NCBI GenBank assembly: GCA_028752905.1
Contig: JAQNBH010000007.1
Coordinates: 44,319,588-44,383,587, forward strand
Direction: 5' to 3'
Length of the DNA: 64,000 bases
DNA from: Cladorhizidae sp. MBARI D1340-BT2
Taxonomy: Eukaryota; Porifera; Demospongiae; Poecilosclerida; Cladorhizidae
The position numbers and the translations under genes are program-made. Below the pieces are notes generated by a model. It was not told the DNA's origin. It searched no databases and was given only the letters and a program-made list of their open reading frames with translations. Positions 1 to 12,000 of this stretch are shown here, one piece after another (the stretch's first letter is position 1; every line of letters begins with the position of its first letter).

Positions 1-3000
1 TCTCGTCCACGCCTGTGGGCAGGTTCCTCACGCACAGCCTGGTGGTGGACACATAGCAGTGAGGGTTAGCAAGCCTGGCCTTCTTCTCCGAATAGGCTTT
101 CATTCTTTTTGCAAGGTCAAGCTTGGAAATGTCCTTGGCCTCTTCAGAGCCTTCCAAAATCACTGAACAGAAGCATACAGACATACATGTACATGTACAA
201 CATACAAAACACAATTGTCTACTCAAAATGCCTTCAGTCATACATGGACCTCCACCCTCAGTCATACCTCCACCATAAGTCATACCCTCAGCCATACCTC
301 CACCCTAAGTCATACCTCAGCCATACATCCACCCTAAGTCATACCCTCAGCCATACCTCCACCCTAAGTCATACCCTCAGCCATACCTCCACCCTAAGTC
401 ATACCCTCAGTCATACCTCCACCCTAAGTCATACCCTCAGCCATACCTCCACCCTAAGTCATACCCTCAGTCATACCTCCACCCTAAGTCATACCCTCAG
501 CCATACCTCCACCCTCAGTCATACCCTCAGCCATACCTCCACCCTAAGTCATACCTCAGCCACACCTCCACACCACATGTAAGTCATACCCTCAGCTATA
601 CCTCCACCCTAAGTCATACCCTCAGCCATACCTCCACCCTCAGTCATACCCTCAGCCATACCTCCACCCTAAGTCATACCTCAGCCACACATCCACCCTA
701 AGTCATACCCTCAGCCACACCTCCACCCTAAGTCATACCTCAGCTACACCTCCACCCTAAGTCATACCTCAGCCACACCTCCACCCTAAGTCATACCCTC
801 AGCCATACCTCCACCCTAAGTCATACCCTCAGCCATACATCCACCCTAAGTCATACCCTCAGCCATATCTCGACCATCAGCCATACCTCCACCCTAAGCC
901 ATACCCCAACCCCACAGTAAGTCATACCTCTTCCCACAGCCATACCTCCTTCCTTGGCCAAGTAAAGATTCCTTTTGTCCTCCTTTGCTTTCTTGTCAGA
1001 TTTCTTCGTCAGTTCTGAAGAAGGGAGAGCAATGTCCACTTTCAATAGCTTCTCCTTGAAAGTCACACCCCCTCCAGCCGGCTCCGCAGCCTGGAGGCAT
1101 TTCTGAGCAGCTGAAGCACTTATGAACTGTACAAACGCTGATCCCGTGCTCACTCCAGTGCTTCTGCTCACCATGAGGCGGCAATACCTGACCAGTCCAT
1201 ATTCGAGCAGCTGCTGCTTCACAGCTGGAGCCTCAGCATCCAAGGGGAGGTTCCTATAGCAACCACACATGAGGCAAGGTTACATCACAGGGTTGACCTA
1301 AAGCTTCCAGAGGGAGGTTCCTATAGCAACCACACATGAGGCAAGGTTACATCACAGGGTTGACCTAAAACTTCCAGGGGGAGCTTCCTATAGCAACACT
1401 AACACCATGAAGCACACACGAGGCAAAGTTATTCTCCTGGTTGACCTAAAGAATTAAAGTGGGTTAACCATTCTCTCTGTCCTGGTATTGCTTATTGTAG
1501 CCACCCTCTTTGTGGATGCTGGCAAAGAAGCCAGCATGAGTTAGGGTACTGCCTTAGTAGTGCAATGCAAACCTGATAAAAACAGTCCTTCCTTCATCTA
1601 AATCCTGTCTCCTCCTTGGCCTCGTCAATCTTCCTCTGTCCTCCTCCTGATCAGAGCTCTCACTTTCATTATCACCATCACTATCTTTTTCATCATCCTC
1701 TGTACAGCTATCTCCATCAAGATCTTCTGCAATATGATGCACATCTTTTGCTTCACACTCACTTTCTCCCTGTCCTTCGCTCTCCACGTCTTCACCACCT
1801 GTGTCCTCCAAAACACCCGCCCCTTCCACCTCCTCCTCTTCCTTCCTTTCAACCTTGTCATACGATGACTTCGGTATGACCCAGTCTACTGTGACCTTCC
1901 GACCTTTAATCTCCATCCCATTACAAGTAGCCATCGCAGAGGAGGCACAAAAATAAGAGTCAAACTGCACAAAACAGTACCTGCATGCACACAGAGGGAA
2001 GGTATCCAACACCAGACTACACACAACTACTACTGAACACAGAGAGAAGGTATCCAACACCTGACTACACACAACTACTACTGAACACAGAGAGAAGGTA
2101 TCCAACACAAGACTACATGTACATACAACTACTACTGAACACAGAGAGAAGGTATCCATCACAAGACTACATGTACATACAACTACTACTGAACACAGAG
2201 AGAAGGTATCCAACACCACACTACACACAACTACAACTGAACACAGAGAGAAGGTATCCATCACAAGACTACATGTACACACAACTACAACTGAACACAG
2301 AGAGAAGGTATCCATCACAAGACTACATGTACATACAACTACTACTGAACACAGAGAGAAGGTATCCAACACCATACTACACACAACTACTACTGAACAC
2401 AGAGAGAAGGCATCAAACACCTGACTACACACAACTACTACTGAACACAGAGAGAAGGCATCAAACACCTGACTACACACAACTACTACTGAACACAGAG
2501 AGAAGGTATCCAACACCATACTACATACAACTACTACTGAACACAGAGAGAAGGTATCCAACACAAGACTACACACAACTACTACTGAACACAGAGAGAA
2601 GGCATCAAACACAAGACTACACACAACTACTACTGAACACAGAGAGAAGGCATCAACACCTGACTACACACAACTACTACTGAACACAGAGAGAAGGCAT
2701 CAAACACAAGACTACACACAACTACTACTGAACACAGAGAGAAGGCATCAAACACAAGACTACATACAACTACTACTGAACACAGAGAGAAGGTATCCAA
2801 CACCATACTACATACAACTACTACTGAACACAGAGAGAAGGCATCCAACACAAGACTACATACAACTACTACTGAACACAGAGAGAAGGCATCCAACACA
2901 AGACTACATACAACTACTACTGAACACAGAGAGAAGGTATCCAACACCACACTACACACAACTACTACTGAACACAGAGAGAAGGCATCCAACACCACAC

Positions 3001-6000
3001 TACATACAACTACTACTGAACACAGAGAGAAGGTATCAAACTCCTGACTACACACAACTACTACTGAACACAGAGAGAAGGTATCACACACCACTACACA
3101 CAACTACTACTGAACACAGAGAGAAGGTATCCAACACCACACTACACACAACTACTACTGAACACAGAGAGAAGGTATCACACACCTGACTACACACAAC
3201 TACTACTGAACACAGAGAGAAGGTATCAAACACAAGACTACACACAACTACTACTGAACACAGAGAGAAGGTATCCAACACAACTACTACTGAACACATA
3301 GAGAAGGCATCAAACACCACACTACACACAACTACTACTGAACACAGAGAGAAGGCATCAAACACCACACTACAAACAACTACTACTGAACACAGAGAGA
3401 AGGCATCAAACACAAGACTACACACAACTACTACTGAACACAGAGAGAAGGTATCAAACACCACACTACATACAACTACTACTGAACACAGAGAGAAGGC
3501 ATCAAACACAAGACTACACACAACTACTACTGAACACAGAGAGAAGGTATCCAACACCACACTACACACAACTACTACTGAACACAGAGAGAAGGCATCA
3601 AACACCACACTACAAACAACTACTACTGAACACAGAGAGAAGGCATCAAACACAAGACTACACACAACTACTACTGAACACAGAGAGAAGGTATCAAACA
3701 CCACACTACATACAACTACTACTGAACACAGAGAGAAGGTATCCAACACAAGACTACATACAACTACTACTGAACACAGAGACAAGGTATCCAACACCAC
3801 ACTAGATACAACTACTACTGAACACAGAGAGAAGGTAACAAACACCACACTACACACAACTACTACTGAACACAGAGAGAAGGTATCCAACACAAGACTA
3901 CACACAACTACTACTGAACACAGAGAGAAGGTATCCAACACCTGACTACACACAACTACTACTGAACACAGAGAGAAGGTATCCAACACAAGACTACATA
4001 CAATTACTACTGAACACAGAGACAAGGTATCCAACACCTGACTACACACAACTACTACTGAACACAGAGAGAAGGTATCCAACACCACACTACACACAAC
4101 TACTACTGAACACAGAGAGAAGGTATCCAACACAAGACTACACACAACTACTACTGAACACAGAGAGAAGGCATCAAACACAAGACTACACACAACTACT
4201 ACTGAACACAGAGAGAAGGTATCCAACACCACACTACACACAACTACTACTGAACACAGAGAGAAGGTATCCAACACCTGACTACATACAACTACTACTG
4301 AACACAGAGAGAAGGCATCAAACACCTGACTACACACAACTACTACTGAACACAGAGAGAAGGTATCCAACACCACACTACATACAACTACTACTGAACA
4401 CAGAGAGAAGGCATCAAACACCACACTACATACAACTACTACTGAACACAGAGAGAAGGTATCCAACACCACACTACACACAACTACTACTGAACACAGA
4501 GAGAAGGTATCCAACACCAGACTACACACACCTACATAACCTCTGAACTGTGACTGTAAATAATTCTTATGGTGTGATTCAATACAGGCCCTTGAATAAA
4601 AGGTTCGTTAGAGGCGCCCCCCCCCCCCCCCCGCAGAATTTATTTTTGCTTCTTACAATCTCCGAGATAGAAAGAAATTTTGATAATGGCAACAGCTAGC
4701 ATGACAGTACAGGTAGGACTACACACCAACTAGCATGGCAGCACAGGTAGGACTACACACCAACCAGCATGGCAGTACAGGTAGGACTACACACCAACTA
4801 GCATGGCAGTACAGGTAGGACTACACACCAACTAGCATGGCAGTACAGGTAGGACTACACACCAACTAGCATGGCAGCACAGGTAGGAGACTACACACCA
4901 ACTAGCATGGCAGTACAGGTAGGACTACACACCAACTAGCATGGCAGCACAGGTAGGACTACACACCAACTAGCATGGCAGCACATTTAGGACTACACAC
5001 CAACTAGCATGGCAGTACAGGTAGGACTACACACCAACTAGCATGGCAGTATAGGTAGGACTACACACCAACTAGTATGGCAGCACAGGTAGGACTACAC
5101 ACCAACTAGCATGGCAGTACAGGTAGGACTACACACCAACTAGTATGGCAGCACAGGTAGGACTACACACCAACTAGCATGGCAGTACAGGTAGGATTAC
5201 ACACCAACTAGCATGGCAGTACAGGTAGGAATACACACCAACTAGCATGGCAGTACAGGTAGGACTACACACCAACTAGCATGGCAGTACAGGTAGGACT
5301 ACACACCAACTAGTATGGAAGTACAGGTAGGACTACACACCAACTAGCATGGCAGCACAGGTAGGACTACACACCAACTAGCATGGCAGTACAGGTAGGA
5401 CTACACACCAACTAGCATGGCAGTACAGGTAGGACTACACACCAACTAGCATGGCAGTACAGGTAGGACTACACACCAGGCAGCACAGGTAGGACTACAC
5501 ACCAACTAGCATGGCAGTACAGGTAGGACTACACGCAGTACAGGTAGGACTACACACCAACTAGCATGGCAGCACAGGTAGGACTACACACCAACTAGCA
5601 TGGCAGTACAGGTAGGACTACACACCAACTAGCATGCAGCACAGGTAGGACTACACACCAACTAGTATGGCAGCACAGGTAGGACTACACACCAACTAGC
5701 ATGGCAGCACAGGTAGGACTACACACCAACTAGCATGGCAGCACAGGTAGGACTACACACCAACTAGCATGGCAGTACAGGTAGGACTACACACCAACTA
5801 GCATGGCAGCACAGGTAGGACTACACACCAACTAGCATGGCAGTACAGGTAGGACTACACACCAACTAGCATGGCAGCACAGGTAGGACTACACACCAAC
5901 TAGCACGGCAGTACAGGTACTGTAGGACTACACACCAACTAGCATGGCAGTACAGTTAGGACTACACACCAACTAGCATGGCAGTACAGGTAGGACTACA

Positions 6001-9000
6001 CACCAACTAGCATGGCAGGACAGGTAGGACTACACACCAACTAGCATGGCAGCACAGGTAGGACTACACACCAACTAGCATGGCAGTACAGTTAGGACTA
6101 CACACCAACTAGCATGGCAGACAGGTAGGACTACACACCAACTAGCATGGCAGTACAGGTAGGACTACACACCAACTAGCATGGCATTACAGGTAGGATT
6201 ACACACCAACTAGCATGGCAGCACAGGTAGGACTACACACCAACTAGCATGGCAGCACAGGTAGGACTACACACCAACTAGCATGGCATTACAGGTAGGA
6301 CTACACACCAACTAGCATGGCAGTACAGGTAGGACTACACACCAACTAGCATGGCAGCACAGGTAGGACTACACACCAACCAGCATGGCAGCACAGGTAG
6401 GACTACACACCAACTAGCATGGCAGTACAGGTAGGACTACACACCAACTAGCATGCAGCACAGGTAGGACTACACACCAACTAGTATGGCAGCACAGGTA
6501 GGACTACACACCAACTAGCATGGCAGTACAGGTAGGACTACACACCAACTAGCATGGCAGTACAGGTAGGACTATACACCAACTAGCATGGCAGCACAGG
6601 TAGGACTACAAACCAACTAAGATGGCAGTACAGGTAGGACTACACATCAACTAGCATGGCAGTACAGGTAGGACTACACACCAACTAGCATGGCAGTACA
6701 GGTAGGACTACACACCAACTAGCATGGCAGCACAGGTAGGACTACACACCAACTAGCATGGCAGTACAGGTAGGACTACACACCAACTAGCATGGCAGTA
6801 CAGGTAGGACTACACACCAACTAGCATGGCAGTACAGGTAGACTACACACCAACTAGCATGGCAGTACAGGTAGGACTACACACCAACTAGCATGCAGCA
6901 CAGGTAGGACTACACACCAACTAGCATGGCAGTACAAGTAGGACTACACACCAACTAGCATGGCAGTACAGGTACGACTACACACCAACTAGCATGCAGC
7001 ACAGGTAGGACTACACACCAACTAGCATGGCAGTACAAGTAGGACTACACACCAACTAGCATGGCAGTACAGGTAGGACTACACACCAACTAGCATGGCA
7101 GCACAGGTAGGACTACACACCAACTAGCATGGCAGTACAGGTAGGACTACACACCAACTAGCATGGCAGTACAGGTAGGACTACACACCAACTAGCATGC
7201 AGCACAGGTAGGACTACACACCAACTAGCATGGCAGTACAGGACTACACACCAACTAGCATGGCAGTACAGATAGGACTACACACCAACTAGCATGGCAG
7301 TACAGGCAGGACTACACACCAACTAGCATGGCAGCACAGGTAGGACTACACACCAACTAGCATGGCAGTACAGGTAGGACTACACACCAACTAGCATGGC
7401 AGTACAGGTAGGACTACACACCAACTAGCATGGCAGCACAGGTAGGACTACACACCAACTAGCATGGCAGTACAGGTAGGACTACACACCAACTAGCATG
7501 GCAGCACAGGTAGGACTACACACCAACTAGCATGGCAGTACAGGTAGGACTACACACCAACTAGCATGGCAGCACAGGTAGGACTACACACCAACTAGCA
7601 TGGCAGTACAGGTAGGACTACACACCAACTAGCATGGCAGTACAGGTAGGACTACACACCAACTAGCATGGCAGCACAGGTAGGACTACACACCAACTAG
7701 CATGGCAGCACAGGTAGGACTACACACCAACTAGCATGGCAGTACAGTTAGGACTACACACCAACTAGCATGGCAGCACAGGTAGGACTACACACCAACT
7801 AGCATGGCAGCACATGTAGGACTACACACCAACTAGCATGGCAACACAGGTAGAATTATGGCTAACTTCCATTGTAAACCTCTTCCTTAATTTAAAGAGT
7901 AAGTAACTACTTCTGGGAAAGGGGAGTGGAAGGAGAAAACTTCTTCTCGGAGGGTTGGAGGAGGGAGTAACTAGGTCTTCACCCTCCTGTTTAAACCCTG
8001 AACCCTGAACTGCACATTAAAATTGTCTGATCAATGATGGTTGAACTTGGTTTCGCTTTGAGGTTATAGTCCTTCTAACACACTGGGGAAGATTTGACTT
8101 CAGAAGACTTCACTTCACTGCCCATAACCAATACCACACAGAGCCTTGCCCATGCCCCACACAGAGCCTTGCCCATGCCCCACACAGAGCCTTACCCATG
8201 CCCCACACAGAGCCTTACCCATGCCCCACACAGAGCCTTGCCCATGCCCCACACAGAGCCTTACCCATGCCCCATACAGAGCCTTGCCCATGCCCCACAC
8301 AGAGCCTTGCCCATGCCCCACACAGAGCCTTACCCATGCCCCACACAGAGCTGTACCCATGCCCCACACAGAGCCTTGCCCATGCCCCACACAGAGCCTT
8401 ACTCATGCCTCACACAGAGCCTTACCCATGCCCCACACAGAGCCTTACCCACGCCCCACACAGAGCCTTACCCATGCCCCACACAGAGCCTTGCCCATGC
8501 CCCACACAGAGCCTTGCCCATGCCCCACACAGAGCCTTGCCCATGCCCCACACAGAGCCTTGCCCATGCCCCACACAGAGCCTTACCCATGCCCCACACA
8601 GAGCCTTACCCATGCCCCACACAGAGCCTTGCCCATGCCCCACACAGCCTTACCCATGCCCCATACAGAGCCTTACCCATGCCCCACACAGAGCCTTACT
8701 CATGCCCCACACAGAGCCTTGCCCATGCCCCACACAGAGCCTTACCCTCGCATGTAGCCATTCTCCTTCCTAGGTATGTGCACACCAAGCACAGAACCAA
8801 ACTCCGAGAAGATCAGCTTCACATCTTCCTCCGAGCATCTAAAGCTTAGATTACGCACAATCAGGCGAGACTTCTTCAAGGTTTTTGTAGATATTGGCTT
8901 GCTGTCTTTAGAGAGCAAAACGGCACCAATCACTTGCTCACACTTCTTCTTGTATCTGGTGTCCTTTAACCCCCTAATAGCCAGACGAGCGGCTTTGTGC

Positions 9001-12000
9001 GAGTCAAATGTCACATAAGCAACTTGTGGTTCATCTGGACTAACTGGATATGTAATGTCAGCAACCGGACCAAATCGCTCACACTTCTTGCGTATCCTTT
9101 TCTCCGTGGCCTCCGAAGGAAGCTTTCTGATCACCACTATCCGACCGACATCAAATTTGGGAGGAGCGCGCTCAGATTTTAACGTGCGTAGTCCCTTCAA
9201 TTTCCCTTGCCTGGCGGTGAGGGCTTCATAATCATCTTCCTCCTCCTCTTCTTCCACACCTCCGGATTCCTTCCCGCTTTTCCTTGAAACGATAAGGGAC
9301 TTCCTCTTGGAAAAGGACAGCTGTACTGGACGACCCCCCAACACCTTCACTTTTGACTGTGCCCTCAAGGCATCTTCCCTACAAAACAAAACTCATGATT
9401 CCACATTCTTGACTACCCTTTACCACCCCCAAGAATTCTGTAACATGGGCATTGGGCACATGTGAAGCATTCACAAATCATATGATGCATTCACAAGTCT
9501 TGTGCTATGTTCACACCCCACCCACACACATGTAATACCTGTTAGTGAAGGTGATGTAAGCAAATCCTCTGCATTTCTTATCCGAACCAGGACCTGCTCC
9601 ATGGAATGTCAAGAACATCAAAGAATGAACATACTTATCCTTAGATTGCACATCAAGACTAGCTACACAAATCATCAAAATCAAAGAGGAGGAAGTGCAG
9701 TGGGTCATTACTCATTACATCATGCAAGAAATATGTTGACCACAAATTGACCACATCCATGGATATGATCATGTTGCCAGGGCCGGGGATGGAGGCCACT
9801 ATCTGCCGCTATCTTCTCCTTGTCAACCTCGTGGCCAAGGATTTCACAAACAAACAACAAAAGGAAAGAAAGAGTTCCACAGGTCAGGTCACACCCAGGT
9901 CAAGGTCACGCCAAGGTCAAGGTCACGCCAAGATCCAGGTCACGCCAAGATCCAAGTCTCACCAAGGTCCAGGTCACACCAAGGTCCAGGTCACACCAAG
10001 GTCCAGTCACACCAAGGTCCAGGTCATACCAAGGTCCAGGTCACACCAAGGTCCAGTCTCACCAAGGTCCAGGTCACACCAAGGTCCAGGTCACACCAAG
10101 GTCCAGGTCATACCAAGGTCCAGGTCACACCAAGGTCCAGGTCAAGGTCCAGGTCACACCAAGGTCCAGGTCACACCAAGGTCCAGGTCACACCAAGGTC
10201 CAGTCACACCAAGGTCCAGGTCACACCAAGGTCCAGGTCACACCAAGGTCCAGTCACACCAAGGTCCAGGTCACACCAAGGTCCAGGTCACACCAAGGTC
10301 CAGGTCACACCAAGGTCCAGGTCAAGGTCCAGGGTCTCACCAAGGACCAGGTCACACCAAGGTCCAGGTCCAGGTCCAGGGTCTCACCAAGGACCAGGTC
10401 ACACCAAGGTCCAGGTCAAGGTCACACTAAGGTCCAGGTCAAGGTCCAGGTCACACCAAGGTCCAGGTCATACCAAGGTCCAGGTCATACCAAGGTCCAG
10501 GTCACACCAAGGTCCAGTCTCACCAAGGTCCAGGTCACACCAAGGTCCAGGTCATACCAAGGTCCAGGTCACACCAAGGTCCAGGTCCAGGTCCAGGTCA
10601 CACCAAGGTCCAGGTCACACCAAGGTCCAGGTCATACCTAGGTCCAGGTCACACCAAGGTCCAGTCACACCAAGGTCCAGGTCACACCAAGGTCCAGGTC
10701 ACACCAAGGTCCAGTCACACCAAGGTCCAGGTCACACCAAGGTCCAGGTCACACCAAGGTCCAGGTCACACCAAGGTCCAGGTCACACCAAGGTCCAGGT
10801 CAAGGTCCAGGTCAAGGTCCAGGGTCTCACCAAGGACCATGTCACACCAAGGTCCAGGTCAAGGTCCAGGGCACACGAAGGTCCAGGTCAAGGTCACACC
10901 AAGGTCCAGGTCATGGTCCAGGTCATACCAAGGTCAAGGTCCAGGTCTCACCAAGGTCCAGGTCAAGGTCCAGGTCAAGGTCCAGGTCAAGGTCCAGGTC
11001 ACACCAAGGTCCAGGTCAAGGACCAGGTCACACCAAGGTCCAGGTCAAGGTCCAGGTCTCACCAAGGTCCAGGTCACACCAAGGTCCAGGTCACACCAAG
11101 GTCCAGGTCAAGGTCCAGGTCACACCAAGGTCCAGGTCAAGGTCCAGGTCACACCAAGGTCCAGGTCAAGGTCCAGGTCTCACCAAGGACCAGGTCATAC
11201 CAAGGTCCAGGTCTCACCAAGGTCCAGGTCAAGGTCCAGGTCACACCAAGGTCCAGGTCAAGGACCAGGTCACACCAAGGTCCAGGTCAAGGTCCAGGTC
11301 TCACCAAGGTCCAGGTCACACCAAGGTCCAGGTCAAGGTCCAGGTCTCACCAAGGTCCAGGTCACACCAAGGTCCAGGTCAAGGTCCAGGTCACACCAAG
11401 GTCCAGGTCAAGGTCCAGGTCTCACCAAGGACCAGGTCATACCAAGGTCCAGGTCCAGGTCTCACCAAGGTCCAGGTCAAGGTCCCACCAAGGTCCAGGT
11501 CTCACCAAGGTCCAGGTCACACCAAGGTCCAGGTCACACCAAGGTCCAGGTCACAACAAGGTACAGGTCAAGGTACAGGTCACACCAAGGTCCATAGCTA
11601 TAACCAGTCATGCCAGTGGTTATAGCAAGAGTCAAAGTGTGGCACACGTCAGTATCATGCCACTGGCTATAGCTAAAGTTAAAGTGTGGTCAGTATCATG
11701 CCACTGGTATAGCCAGAGTTAAAGTGTGGCACATGTCAGTATCGTGCCACTGGTATAGCTAGAGTTAAAGTGTGGCACACGTCAGTATCATGCCACTGGT
11801 ATAGCTAGAGTTAAAGTGTGGCACATGTCAGTATCGTGCCACTGGTATAGCTAGAGTTATAGCTAGAGTTAAATTGTGGCACATGTCAGTATCATGCCAC
11901 TGGTATAGCTAGAGTTAAAGTGTGGCACATGTCAGTATTGTGCCACTGGTATAGCTAGAGTTATAGCTAGAGTTAAATTGTGGCACATGTCAGTATCATG

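Noticed and set aside
3084..4529. Long minus-strand ORF with a 16-residue repeat ([20 protein letters not shown])
   Set aside because: It is a minisatellite whose 48-bp unit keeps frames open on both strands; it has no start context, family match or splice support as a gene.
8094..8849. Plus-strand proline-rich ORFs ([14 protein letters not shown])
   Set aside because: By-product of a 23-bp array in which all frames are open; it overlaps an RBM28 exon on the other strand.
9747..11722. Plus-strand ORFs rich in [15 protein letters not shown] resembling collagen or SR proteins
   Set aside because: They lie wholly within an intronic minisatellite antisense to RBM28, and other frames give equivalent repetitive peptides.
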